Shown in pieces: positions 44,189 to 53,617 of a stretch of DNA of 64,000 bases (positions are counted from its first letter, which is position 1; each line of letters begins with the position of its first letter). Source of the stretch: QHXW01 sp963768075 (GTDB taxonomy: Bacteria; Acidobacteriota; Terriglobia; Bryobacterales; Bryobacteraceae); assembly GCA_963768075.1 (NCBI GenBank), contig CAVYHD010000051.1:186001-250000 (forward strand), read 5' to 3'. The position numbers and the translations under genes are program-made. Under the pieces are notes generated by a model that did no database searches, was not told the origin of the DNA, and saw only the letters and a program-made list of their open reading frames with translations.

Positions 44189-45334
44189 ATGAAAATCGCG
44201 ACACTGGAATTTTCCCCCCTCAGCATTGCGTACACGCACCGCGAAGTCAGTTCGCAGGTGAATCGCGATGGCGTCTCCGACATCGTGGTGAAGGCCACTA
44301 CCGATGATGGCGTAATCGGTTGGGGAGAAGCGTGCAGCGGCGCTAACGTGGCATCGGTGGAAGAGACGTTGCGCGCGATGCGGCCGTTTGTCTTAGGCCG
44401 CAGTCCGTGGTCGAGCGAGGCGATTCGCGCCGATCTCTGGCACAGAGGCGTTTGGAATTTCCGCAAGCCTACGGCCAGCTTCGCCTACGCCGGGATCGAT
44501 ATGGCGCTGTGGGATATCTGCGGCAAAGTCTGTAATCAGCCGCTCTACAATCTTTTCGGCGGCAAAGTGCGGGACAGCGCGGACTACTTCTACTATCTGG
44601 CGAGAGGAAGCGAAGAAAGCCTCACCGGGCAGTGCCAGGAAGGCGTTCGGCGGGGGTACAGTGTCTTTTATCTGAAAGTTGGTCTGGACATTCGTGCCGA
44701 GTATGAGATGGTGCGCGCGGTGCGCCACGCCATTGGCCCCGAGCGGCGCCTCCGTCTCGACGCCAACGGCGCGTGGACCGTAAACCAAGCCTTACGGAAT
44801 CTGGATCTGCTGGACGAATTCCACATCGATTTTATCGAGCAGCCCGTCTGTCCCAATCCCGTCACCAATATGCGGGAAGTGCGGGCACAATCGCGCGTGG
44901 CCTTGTCCGCCAACGAGGGCTTATGGTCGGCGGAAGATACTTTCGAACAGATCAGGAGCCGAACCGCGGATGTCTATTGTTTCAGCGCGTACTGGGTGGG
45001 TTCGCTGGCCCAATTTCAACGCCTTTCACGGGTCGCGGCCATGGAAGGACTCGAGGTCTGCAAACACACGCACGGCGAATTCGGTATCGCGGCCGCTGCG
45101 GCGCATCATATTCTGTTGACCCTGCCCAATATCGTTGACGGTAATCAGCAGACTGCGCAGATGATGGTTGACGACATCTTGAAACAGCCTCTACCCATCG
45201 CCAGTGGCCCGGCGTGGAACGCGCCGGAAGGGCCGGGTCTCGGCATCGAGGTGGATGAGGATAAATTGCGGCACTACCACGAATGCTACCGGCTCAGCGG
45301 CCAGTTCGTGCCTTACGATCCAGCGCTCCTCTGA
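44189..45334 (+). CDS. Enolase-superfamily enzyme (mandelate racemase/sugar-acid dehydratase type), copy 1
   Basis: A 381-residue member of the mandelate racemase/muconate lactonizing group. It has an N-terminal capping domain and a barrel. The three metal ligands are clear: Asp191 (LRLDANGAW), Glu217 (FIEQPV) and Glu243 (SANEGLW). The general-base lysine is Lys163 in FYLKVG, where the usual KxK is YxK. His293/His295 (CKHTHGEFG) stand at the seventh strand. The sixth-strand acid or lysine expected in known subgroups is missing (DVYCFSAYWVGSL). It shares this unusual pattern with its paralogue at 55.4 kb. Dehydration or epimerisation of a sugar acid, perhaps L-fuconate-like, is an inference from context. 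It lies behind an AraC regulator. The start is supported by the matching N-terminus of the paralogue. Confidence 0.88.
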   Translation: MKIATLEFSPLSIAYTHREVSSQVNRDGVSDIVVKATTDDGVIGWGEACSGANVASVEETLRAMRPFVLGRSPWSSEAIRADLWHRGVWNFRKPTASFAYAGIDMALWDICGKVCNQPLYNLFGGKVRDSADYFYYLARGSEESLTGQCQEGVRRGYSVFYLKVGLDIRAEYEMVRAVRHAIGPERRLRLDANGAWTVNQALRNLDLLDEFHIDFIEQPVCPNPVTNMREVRAQSRVALSANEGLWSAEDTFEQIRSRTADVYCFSAYWVGSLAQFQRLSRVAAMEGLEVCKHTHGEFGIAAAAAHHILLTLPNIVDGNQQTAQMMVDDILKQPLPIASGPAWNAPEGPGLGIEVDEDKLRHYHECYRLSGQFVPYDPALL

Positions 45335-45418
45335 TCTTGTTTTGCGCGCGACCGCGCGAAAAAGCAATTTTGGACCATCGCTTTCTCTTGCAGTTGCGGC
45401 CCACACACCCTACGCTGG

Positions 45419-45450
45419 TTGACAACCGGAATTTTGCTCAGGAGTATACC
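45419..45450 (+). promoter_or_regulatory. Possible promoter of the third TonB receptor gene
   Basis: A perfect TTGACA at 45419-45424. The -10 is unclear: TATACC (45445-45450) is at 20-nt spacing and GAGTAT (45442-45447) at 17. Upstream, a GC-rich hairpin (about 45344-45360) lacks a T-run. Confidence 0.3.
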
Positions 45451-45481
45451 GCGCGGAAGTGTGCGGCTAAAAGGGAGGCAC

Positions 45482-48400
45482 ATGCGGCAGTTAGCATCGC
45501 TATTAGTTTTATCAGGTTTGGTCGGGATCGCTCTGGCTCCGATGCCGGTCTACGCGCAGGCGGTCGGAAGCATTGTTGGCTCAGTGGTTGATTCCGGTGG
45601 GGCCGTCATGCCTGGGGTCACCGTGACTGCCACCGAAAAAGCCACTACGTTCACGCGCACTGCCACCACCGCCTCGGACGGGGTCTACTCGCTTCCCAGG
45701 CTGCCCGTTGGTACCTATGCTGTTACCGCCTCGGCTAAAGGTTTCGAGCCATCCTCCCTCGATGTCGTCCTGGACGTGGAGCAAAGACGTGAGGTGAACT
45801 TCACGCTTTCGGTTCAGGGGATCGCAACCAAGTTGGAAGTCGCGGCGGTGGCTCCGCCGATCGATACCACCACTGGAATGATCGGTGGTCTTGTGGAAGG
45901 CCGCCAGGTAGCGAATCTTCCGCTCAACGGTCGAGACATCACCAACCTCATGCTGATGCAGCCCGGCCAAGTGCAAGAAACTAACAGCTCCTTCAACTTC
46001 AACATCAATACATCCGGCAATGGCAATCGCGGTACTACGGGTTCGAGCTACTTGGACGGAATGGATTCGAGCGATAACGAATTGGGCGGCGGTCAGTTCG
46101 GCAACTTCAACCTGGACGCAATCTCCGAATTCAAAATTCTTCAAAACAACTATTCAGCCGAATATGGGCGGGGATCGGGGACCATCGTAAGCATTGTCTC
46201 GAAGACAGGCACGAATGAGCTCCACGGCTCCGCATTTGAGTTCCTGCGCAACGATAAGTTGGATGCGCGCAATTTCTTCGCGCCCAGCAACGCGCCGTTT
46301 CGGCGAAATGAGTTTGGATTAGCTGTCGGTGGGCCCATCCTCATTCCGAAGGTCTACAACGGAAAAAATAAGACCTTTTTCTTCTTCGAATGGGCCAGTT
46401 ACCGCCAGCGGCTAGCCGTACCGGTCATTATCTCGGTCCCCACCGCTGCCGAACGCCAGGGTCAGGTCACAATCACGCCATCAACCGGCGCGCCCTATAC
46501 CTTACAGGTGCCGATAACGTCCGCAGCCTCCACCATTCTGAACGCCTACCCGCTGCCCACCAATCCGAACGGGGTGTACGGGCCGAATACATTTCAAGGC
46601 GCCATTAGCAATCCCACCAATCGCGATCAATTCTCGGGCCGCCTGGATCAGCGTTTCGGGGACAAGGACTCATTCTTCTTTCGCTACAGCGTCGCCACCA
46701 ATGTGGCGCCGGACCAGGACCCCAACGAAGCCGTCATCAATCCCACGTACCCTCAATCGGAAAGCAACAATTGGGTGAATTCCGGTCTCAGCGAGACGCA
46801 TCTTTTTGGACCCAATTTGATCAACGAGGTTCGTATCAGCGGGATGCAGTCGATTGAGCAAAGTGTATCCACGGTTGAGGGTGTTACCCAGGTCAGTTTT
46901 GCCGATGGCGCTCTAAACAACTACGGTCCCGATGACGGTGGCGGTGGATTCAGCCTCGCGCCGTTCACCATGAGCTATCGCGATAGCGTTACCTGGGTAA
47001 AGGGCAGGCATACGATTAATGTCGGCGCCGATTACCGCACCGTCCACTCCAGCTATTTCGGCACTTCGGTAGGTGGTCCGAACGGCGATTATGTCTTTGC
47101 AGCGGGTTCCGCCCTGCCACAGGCCATTCAGTCTACGAATGGACAAGTCAGCCTGCCGGCCGGGTCTCCCAGCCCCAGTTCTATCGTCAGTTTCATGGAG
47201 GGCATCAGCCAAGACTACGCACGTGCCGTGGCGTACCCAGGTTTCGGACCTCCCGGAGGCGGGTTTGCTCCCTTTTCCATGCGGCGCCATGTTTGGGCGG
47301 GATGGTTCCAGGACGATTTCAAGGTGTCGAAGAATCTCACCCTCAATCTGGGCCTCCGCTATGAATACAATAGCGTGCCGACCGAAACCGGCGACCGTTT
47401 GGCTGGCATCATCAACGAGCCGAATTTTATCAACCCGTCCCTTTACCTCCGGATGGTTCTGAACCCCCAGCCAATTTACAGGTCAGACTACACGGGCTTC
47501 GCGCCCAGGCTTGGCTTCGCCTGGCAAGTCCACCCGAAGACTGTCATCCGCGGAGGTTTCGCAATCTTTACCAACCTTCCCCTATCCCAGACGGCCGATC
47601 AACAGGGATTCAATTTTCCGTTTGCCGGATATAGCACGCCGACCAATCTTACGTTCACGACGACTCCGCGGGCAGTGTCCCTTCCGCCCATCCGTGATCT
47701 GAGCGGCAATATCATCCCCAGCAACGGTAATTCCAAAACTGTGCCGCCAAATGACCCCATCAATCTGACTCCATACGGACCGGGATTGGAGACAAATCTT
47801 ACGAGCGACGACAATCACAACGGCTACACCATAAGCGGAAACCTCACCGTCGAACGTGAGTTGCCCTTTAATACGGTCCTGTCGGCCGGATATGTATTCA
47901 ATAATGCGATAGGTCTCTATGCTTCCCAGTTCCCGAATGGCTTCACGGACGCGCCGGCCAAGGTCGCAATATACACCGACGTGAATCCCGGATTGGGTGA
48001 GTTCCAGTTGACGGACAATCACGCCCACTCTACTTACAACTCACTACAGGCGACATTGCGAAAAAGCATGCCAACCGCCGGCCTGACTTTTCAATTGTCC
48101 TACACGTATTCAAAGGCCATCGACAATGCAACAACAGTCTACAACGGGGATTCCGCTAACTCCGGCTTCGTGCAGGAAAACCCGTTTTGCTGGAGTTGCG
48201 AAAAAGCCCGCGCCTCGTTCGACGTGCCGCAGCGTGTAGTGGTGAACTTTTCCTATCAGCTCCCGTTCGACAAAGCCGCCTCGCATCTTTCTAAACGCTT
48301 GACCCAAGGCTGGACGTTGTGGGGTATTGCCACTGCCAGTTCCGGGTTCCCATTTACCGTCGTGACGCCATTCGGAAGCGCAGAGTACGGCATCGACACT

Positions 48401-48853
48401 TACGGTGGCGGCACGGTGCGCCCCAACCTGGTGTCCACGCCGACCCTGAAATCCGGCGGCCAAGGACCGGAAGAGCAGTTCTTCTCAAATGCGGTACTGC
48501 AAGAGAGCGCCAACTTTGCCGCGGCAGTGGCCAACAACCAGAGCTTTGTAGGGCAGTTTTTCTCCGTGCCTCTGGCCACCCTCGACGGCAACACCGTGGC
48601 TGCGGAACCCGGAAACCTGGGCCGCAACACTTTCCGGAATGTGGGGTACAGCGACCTCGATCTTTCGCTGGCAAAGGACACCAGGATTTTCGAGCGCACA
48701 TCGCTCCAATTCCGCGCCGAATTCTTCAACATTTTGAACCAGCACGCTTTTTCCTACCCGGGCCGTGTGCTTGGCAGTCCTGGCTTCGGAATGGCCACGT
48801 CGACGCAGTTTGATCCGCGGGAGATTCAGCTCGGGCTGCGGTTTATCTTCTAG
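45482..48853 (+). CDS. TonB-dependent receptor, Oar-like
   Basis: Third receptor of the window, 1123 residues. ATG 45482 has GGGAGG just upstream and begins a signal peptide (MRQLASLLVLSGLVGIALAPMPVYAQ). A carboxypeptidase-like domain follows (GSIVGSVVDSGGAVMPGVTVTATEK to about residue 110). The plug contains VANLPLNGRDITNLMLMQPGQ and SKTGTNELHGSAFEFLRNDKLDARNFF. The barrel ends in Phe (IQLGLRFIF). It differs from the receptor at 20-24 kb across the barrel, so the substrate is probably different. It follows an enolase-superfamily gene and precedes a PSCyt/DUF1501 pair on the same strand; the gaps are large enough for separate promoters. No LacI-type operator of the 13-base kind is present here. 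Confidence 0.92.
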   Translation: MRQLASLLVLSGLVGIALAPMPVYAQAVGSIVGSVVDSGGAVMPGVTVTATEKATTFTRTATTASDGVYSLPRLPVGTYAVTASAKGFEPSSLDVVLDVEQRREVNFTLSVQGIATKLEVAAVAPPIDTTTGMIGGLVEGRQVANLPLNGRDITNLMLMQPGQVQETNSSFNFNINTSGNGNRGTTGSSYLDGMDSSDNELGGGQFGNFNLDAISEFKILQNNYSAEYGRGSGTIVSIVSKTGTNELHGSAFEFLRNDKLDARNFFAPSNAPFRRNEFGLAVGGPILIPKVYNGKNKTFFFFEWASYRQRLAVPVIISVPTAAERQGQVTITPSTGAPYTLQVPITSAASTILNAYPLPTNPNGVYGPNTFQGAISNPTNRDQFSGRLDQRFGDKDSFFFRYSVATNVAPDQDPNEAVINPTYPQSESNNWVNSGLSETHLFGPNLINEVRISGMQSIEQSVSTVEGVTQVSFADGALNNYGPDDGGGGFSLAPFTMSYRDSVTWVKGRHTINVGADYRTVHSSYFGTSVGGPNGDYVFAAGSALPQAIQSTNGQVSLPAGSPSPSSIVSFMEGISQDYARAVAYPGFGPPGGGFAPFSMRRHVWAGWFQDDFKVSKNLTLNLGLRYEYNSVPTETGDRLAGIINEPNFINPSLYLRMVLNPQPIYRSDYTGFAPRLGFAWQVHPKTVIRGGFAIFTNLPLSQTADQQGFNFPFAGYSTPTNLTFTTTPRAVSLPPIRDLSGNIIPSNGNSKTVPPNDPINLTPYGPGLETNLTSDDNHNGYTISGNLTVERELPFNTVLSAGYVFNNAIGLYASQFPNGFTDAPAKVAIYTDVNPGLGEFQLTDNHAHSTYNSLQATLRKSMPTAGLTFQLSYTYSKAIDNATTVYNGDSANSGFVQENPFCWSCEKARASFDVPQRVVVNFSYQLPFDKAASHLSKRLTQGWTLWGIATASSGFPFTVVTPFGSAEYGIDTYGGGTVRPNLVSTPTLKSGGQGPEEQFFSNAVLQESANFAAAVANNQSFVGQFFSVPLATLDGNTVAAEPGNLGRNTFRNVGYSDLDLSLAKDTRIFERTSLQFRAEFFNILNQHAFSYPGRVLGSPGFGMATSTQFDPREIQLGLRFIF

Positions 48854-49002
48854 GCACGCCGGCCATACGGCGTTCGACCTTCCCCCGCCGCCTGACGGTT
48901 GGGCACGGTGGGTGTTCCCAACGAACGCCACCGGGCGCCGCGGCCGTCGTGGGATTTTTGCCGTGCCAGGAAGGTGTCATTTCGATCGTGCGGCGGAGCT
49001 GA

Positions 49003-49008
49003 TATAAT
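49003..49008 (+). promoter_or_regulatory. -10 box upstream of the second PSCyt gene
   Basis: A perfect TATAAT with only a poor -35 (TTTCGA-like) 17 nt upstream. An ATG directly behind it (49011) is out of frame with the gene. The transcript would have a leader of about 90 nt to GTG 49106. Confidence 0.4.
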
Positions 49009-49105
49009 TTATGGGTATCAAGTTTCAAGCTCTGTCGCGTGTGGACGCGACTCTGCAAGTGCTTCACTACAGGCCAAGGGGCTCAGCACTCGAAATGGAG
49101 CGACA

Positions 49106-52100
49106 GTGTTATTGAACGCGGAAGCCCGTGGGGGGAGCCGCGTTAGGCGCGGAATCGTCACAATCGCTGGATGCACGCTCGGCTTCCTGCTGCTGGGCGC
49201 TCCCGGCGAGCCGGCTAAAAATCCCCCACCCAAGCCACCCACATTTGAAGCCGACATCGTGCCCATTCTGACGAAGAGCACGTGCCTCGGATGCCATGGC
49301 GCCAGCCTGAAGATGAAGGAGCTCAACCTCAGCACCTATCAGACGGCGCTACAGGGAAGTGAGTCCGGTCCTGTAATCGTTCCGGGCAAGCCGGACGACA
49401 GCCGTTTGTACCACATGGTGAAAGAGGGGCTGATGCCCCCAGGCGGCAAAATCCATCTCTCCGACAACGAGCTGGGCATCATCCGGGAATGGATCGAAAG
49501 CGGCGCCGGATCTGCGTCCGGCCCCCACGCCGAGGCGGAGCTTTCCAGCGTCACCCAGGACGACGTCATTCCCATCATGCTTCTGCGCTGTACCGCGTGC
49601 CACGGTTTGCGCATGCAAGAAGGCGGCCTCGATCTGCGAACCAGAGAATCCATGCTGAAGGGCGGAAAGTCCGGGCCTGCGATGGTCCTTGGAAAACCTG
49701 ACCAAAGCCTGATGGTCAAGATGATTCGTTCCGGCGACATGCCGCCCAAGAAGCGTCTGATTGTGGTTGGCGTCAAGCCGGTGGCGGATGCTGAGACCGC
49801 CAAGATCGTGCGTTGGATCGAGTTGGGTGCACCGGTGGTAGCGGAACCCCCCGATCTCGCGGCTACCGCCTCTGACACGTTGGTCTCCGACAAAGATCGA
49901 AGTTTCTGGTCGTTCCAGCCGCCCAAAGCGGCTGACCCTCCCGCCGTAAAGCATGCCGATCGTGTGCGCAATCCCATCGACGCGTTTCTGCTGAGTAAAC
50001 TCGAGAAAGAAGGCTTGTCATTTTCGCCCGAAGCCGACAAGCTCACGTTGATGCGCCGGGTCTATTTCGATCTAATCGGCCTGCCGCCCCAACCGGCTGA
50101 AATTCAGGCGTACATGGCGGACAAAAGCCCCGACGCGTACGAGAAGCTGGTCGACCGTCTGCTGGCATCACCCCACTACGGCGAGCGCTGGGGCCGCTAC
50201 TGGCTGGATGCCGCCGGTTATGCGGATTCCGAAGGCGGCAAGCTGACCGCCGATCACCCGCGGCCGTATGCGTGGCGCTACCGCGACTACGTAATCCAGT
50301 CCTTTAATCAGGACAAGCCGTACGATCGCTTCCTGCTGGAACAGATCGCCGGCGACGAGCTGGTGGACTACGAGCACGCGCCCGCAGTGACCAAGCAGAT
50401 GATGGACAACCTGATCGCCACCGGCTTTCTCCGTATGGCGCCGGACTCGACCAGCGAGCGCGAGGTGAATTTCTCCGACGACCGGCTGGATGTGGTCGCC
50501 GATGAAATTGACGTATTCAGTTCGACCGTCCTCGGCCTCACGATGAAGTGTGCCCATTGCCACAGCCACAAGTACGACCCGATTCCCCAGCGCGATTACT
50601 ACCGTTTGGACGCTGTCTTGAAAGGCGCCTACGACGAGCACGATTGGCTTCAGCCACTCTACATTCCAAAGACGACCGTCATCACCACCCAGACGCAGGG
50701 ACGTATGCTGCCCTACATTGAGCCGGGCAAAACCTCGTATGAGCTGGCGGAGGAAGCCCGCAACCGCGAGGATTTCAACGGTGAAGTTGACCGGCAACTC
50801 GGCACGATGAAGTCCGCGTGGGAACAGAAGACCGCCCCGCTGAAAAAGAAGGTTCTCGATGAGCGCTTAAGCAAGCTGCCCAAATCGCTGCAGGATGATC
50901 TGCGGGCGGTTGCCGCGGCGAAGCCGGAGGAGCGCACCGAGGTGCAGAAGTACCTGGCTGAAAAGTTCGGCGCTACCTTGAAAGTTTCCTCCGACGATCT
51001 GAAGGCTGCGGACCCGGCTTATGCCAAAGACGAGGAGCGGTATCTGAGCCAGACCATCCTGCTGCAGGCCAGCAAGATGCCCGATCCGAAGATCCAGGCG
51101 CTATGGGACCGTGGCGACCCCTCGCCAACCTATATATTGCGGCGCGGCAACCCCTCGAGTTTTGGGCCTATGGTTCAGCCGGGTGTCCCGGCGGTGCTCA
51201 CCACCGGTCTGAAGCCTTACCAGGTCGCTGAACCCTGGCCGGGCGCGCATAAGACCGGGCGGCGGCTCGCGCTAGCGAATTGGCTCATCCAGCCTAACCA
51301 TCCGTTGACCGGGCGGGTTATGGTGAACCGTATCTGGGCCCGGCATTTTGGCGAGGGAATCGTTACCACTCTGGGCAATTTCGGTCACACGGGTGCGGCG
51401 CCATCCAACCAGCCATTGCTCGATTGGCTTGCGGTCGAGTTCGTCAAGCAGCAGTGGAGCATCAAGGCCATGCACCGCCTGATGATGACGTCGAACGCGT
51501 ACCGGCAAAGTTCCGCGGTGACACCGGATCTCGAGAAGGCCGATCCTGATAATCGCCTTGTTTCGCGTATGCCCCTTAAGCGCATGGATGCCGAGGTTCT
51601 GAACGACACCATGCTGCAGGTGGCCGGCCGCCTCGATTCGAGAATGTTCGGGCCGCCCGAACCGGTGCTGGTTCGCAACGACGGTCTGGTGACCGCGATC
51701 CAATTGCCTACCGGCTGGCGCCGGGGTATCTATGTGAACCAGCGGCGCTCGCAACTCCCAACCATGCTGGATAATTTCGATTTCCCGCAGTTGAGCCCTG
51801 CGTGCCTCACGCGGACGCAATCGAATGTCGCGCCGCAGGCGCTACATCTGCTGAATAACGCCACAATTTTTGAGTTGGCGGGGGATTTCGCCGGCCGGCT
51901 CGAAAAGGAAGCGGGCTCCGATCTGCGGCGTCAAGTCGAACAGGCGTACTGGATCGCCCTCTCGCGCGCGCCTAGCGCGGACGAAATGCGCGTAGCCAGC
52001 GAGGATTTATTAAAGCTGAAACAGGCCGCCGCGAAGGATGTGAAGGGCGCCGATGCAGAGCACCAAGCGCTGACAGCATTCTGTCACACCATTCTGAACT

Positions 52101-52126
52101 CGGCAGCGTTTCTCTATATCGATTAG
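49106..52126 (+). CDS. PSCyt1(x2)-DUF1549-DUF1553 protein
   Basis: An exported protein of about 1006 residues. I choose GTG 49106, which has GGAG 5 nt upstream and begins a plausible signal region (RRGIVTIAGCTLGFLLLGAPGEPA); the longer frame upstream crosses a perfect -10 box. Unlike its relative at 30.4 kb it has two PSCyt1-type domains with haem motifs CLGCH and CTACH, and no LamG domain. DUF1549 follows (PIDAFLLSKLEKEGLSFSPEADKLTLMRRVYFDLIGLPPQP, with CAHCHSHKYDP). A charged coiled linker (VDRQLGTMKSAWEQKTAPLKKKVLDERLSKLPK) comes next, then DUF1553 (LTGRVMVNRIWARHFGEGIVTTLGNFGHTG). The function is unknown. It is 8 bp ahead of a DUF1501 gene, forming the usual pair. Confidence 0.92.
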   Translation: MLLNAEARGGSRVRRGIVTIAGCTLGFLLLGAPGEPAKNPPPKPPTFEADIVPILTKSTCLGCHGASLKMKELNLSTYQTALQGSESGPVIVPGKPDDSRLYHMVKEGLMPPGGKIHLSDNELGIIREWIESGAGSASGPHAEAELSSVTQDDVIPIMLLRCTACHGLRMQEGGLDLRTRESMLKGGKSGPAMVLGKPDQSLMVKMIRSGDMPPKKRLIVVGVKPVADAETAKIVRWIELGAPVVAEPPDLAATASDTLVSDKDRSFWSFQPPKAADPPAVKHADRVRNPIDAFLLSKLEKEGLSFSPEADKLTLMRRVYFDLIGLPPQPAEIQAYMADKSPDAYEKLVDRLLASPHYGERWGRYWLDAAGYADSEGGKLTADHPRPYAWRYRDYVIQSFNQDKPYDRFLLEQIAGDELVDYEHAPAVTKQMMDNLIATGFLRMAPDSTSEREVNFSDDRLDVVADEIDVFSSTVLGLTMKCAHCHSHKYDPIPQRDYYRLDAVLKGAYDEHDWLQPLYIPKTTVITTQTQGRMLPYIEPGKTSYELAEEARNREDFNGEVDRQLGTMKSAWEQKTAPLKKKVLDERLSKLPKSLQDDLRAVAAAKPEERTEVQKYLAEKFGATLKVSSDDLKAADPAYAKDEERYLSQTILLQASKMPDPKIQALWDRGDPSPTYILRRGNPSSFGPMVQPGVPAVLTTGLKPYQVAEPWPGAHKTGRRLALANWLIQPNHPLTGRVMVNRIWARHFGEGIVTTLGNFGHTGAAPSNQPLLDWLAVEFVKQQWSIKAMHRLMMTSNAYRQSSAVTPDLEKADPDNRLVSRMPLKRMDAEVLNDTMLQVAGRLDSRMFGPPEPVLVRNDGLVTAIQLPTGWRRGIYVNQRRSQLPTMLDNFDFPQLSPACLTRTQSNVAPQALHLLNNATIFELAGDFAGRLEKEAGSDLRRQVEQAYWIALSRAPSADEMRVASEDLLKLKQAAAKDVKGADAEHQALTAFCHTILNSAAFLYID

Positions 52127-52134
52127 AGGTCACT

Positions 52135-53613
52135 ATGTCTCTCCAGGATCATTACGGTTTGCAGAGGTCGTTATCACGGCGTAACTTTTTCGAGAGATTT
52201 TCGGACGGAATCTGCGGCACCGCTCTCGCGACACTGTTGAGCCGGGACCTCTATGGCGCCACCCTCGATACTTCCAGCGGCCTGCCTGACGGCCATCGCC
52301 GCATGTACGATCTGAAGCCGCGCCCGCCGCACTTCGCGCCCAAAGCCAAAGCCGTGATTCATCTGTTCATGAACGGCGGGCCAAGCCAGATGGATCTCCT
52401 CGATCCTAAACCCGTGCTCGACAAGCACAACGGCGAACCGTACTTCGACAAAGTTGCGGCCGATCTCACGACGCCGGAGCAGGTCGGAGGACTTTTGCGC
52501 AGCCCCTTTAAGTTCGCGCAGCACGGCAAATCCGGTATATGGATGTCGGAACTGATGCCGTACACGGCCGAACAGGCGGATAAGATCTGCGTGATCCGCT
52601 CCATGTTTACCGTGCACCCCAATCATGAGCCCGCGCTGTTCGCCATTCATACGGGCCGGATCCTTCCCGGACGGCCATCCATGGGATCCTGGGTGATTTT
52701 CGGCTTAGGCAGCGAGAACCAGAATCTTCCGGCATACGTGGTGCTGGACGATCCGCTCGGGCTGCCGGTCAACGGCACGCAAAACTGGCAAGCTGGGTTT
52801 TTGCCGCCGGTGTATCAGGGCACGCGCATCCGTTCGACCGGCTCGCCCATCCTCAACCTGCGGCCGGAATACCAGCAGCCGTCCCAGCTCGCCGAGTTGA
52901 GCCAGGATCTGCTCAGCAAGCTCGACAACATCCACAAGCGGAATCACCCGGATCAGATGGAGTTGGATGCGCGCATTTCGAGCTATGAGCTGGCTGCGCG
53001 CCTCCAGCTTTCGGCCAGCGATGCGCTCGATGTCATGAAGGAAGACGAAGCCACGCGCGCTCTTTACGGCGTTGGCGAGGAACCCACCGACTCCTATGGC
53101 CGCCGCTGCCTGATGGCCCGCCGTCTCGTCGAGCGCGGCGTGCGCTTCGTGCAGCTCTATATCAACAGCCAGATCTGGGACAACCACACGAACCTCGAAG
53201 ACGGCATGCGGGCCGCCAGCGGCCGTACCGACAAACCGGTTGCCGGGCTGCTCCAGGATCTTGAGCGGCGCGGCCTGCTGAAGGACACGCTGGTGATCTG
53301 GGGCGGAGAATTTGGCCGCATGCCCATCGCACAGTTGGGGGGCAACCCCAGAGAGTCCGGCCGCGACCACAACCCACGCGGTTTCTCGCTTTGGATGGCG
53401 GGCGGCGGCATGAAGTCCGGCCTGACCTACGGCGCGACCGACGATCTAGGCTACGAAGCCGTCGAGAACAAAGTCAGCGTCACCGATTGGCACGCCACCA
53501 TTCTTCACTTGCTTGGCATGGACTACCAGCGGCTGGTGTTCGATCAGAACGGGCTGAAGGAAAAGCTGACGTCCGTATTTGAAGCGCGCGTGGTCAAAGA
53601 GATCCTGGTGTAA
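52135..53613 (+). CDS. DUF1501 protein, Tat-like signal
   Basis: A 492-residue partner of the preceding PSCyt protein, starting 8 bp after its stop. The N-terminus has a twin-arginine-like motif (LSRRNFFERFSDG) followed by a weakly hydrophobic stretch. Core motifs of the family are AVIHLFMNGGPSQMDLLDPKP, MFTVHPNHEPALFAIHTG, ERGVRFVQLYINSQIWDNHTNLEDG and KDTLVIWGGEFGRMPIA with SGRDHNPRGFSLWMAGGGMKSGLTYG. It is homologous to the protein at 33.6 kb along its full length. Chemistry is unproven. The conserved Asp/His residues suggest a metallohydrolase fold. Confidence 0.9.
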   Translation: MSLQDHYGLQRSLSRRNFFERFSDGICGTALATLLSRDLYGATLDTSSGLPDGHRRMYDLKPRPPHFAPKAKAVIHLFMNGGPSQMDLLDPKPVLDKHNGEPYFDKVAADLTTPEQVGGLLRSPFKFAQHGKSGIWMSELMPYTAEQADKICVIRSMFTVHPNHEPALFAIHTGRILPGRPSMGSWVIFGLGSENQNLPAYVVLDDPLGLPVNGTQNWQAGFLPPVYQGTRIRSTGSPILNLRPEYQQPSQLAELSQDLLSKLDNIHKRNHPDQMELDARISSYELAARLQLSASDALDVMKEDEATRALYGVGEEPTDSYGRRCLMARRLVERGVRFVQLYINSQIWDNHTNLEDGMRAASGRTDKPVAGLLQDLERRGLLKDTLVIWGGEFGRMPIAQLGGNPRESGRDHNPRGFSLWMAGGGMKSGLTYGATDDLGYEAVENKVSVTDWHATILHLLGMDYQRLVFDQNGLKEKLTSVFEARVVKEILV

Positions 53614-53617
53614 GCCA

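Noticed and set aside
45340..45365. GC-rich inverted repeat after the first enolase gene as a terminator
   Set aside because: The stem is followed by As, not Ts, on the plus strand and has no T-run on the minus strand.
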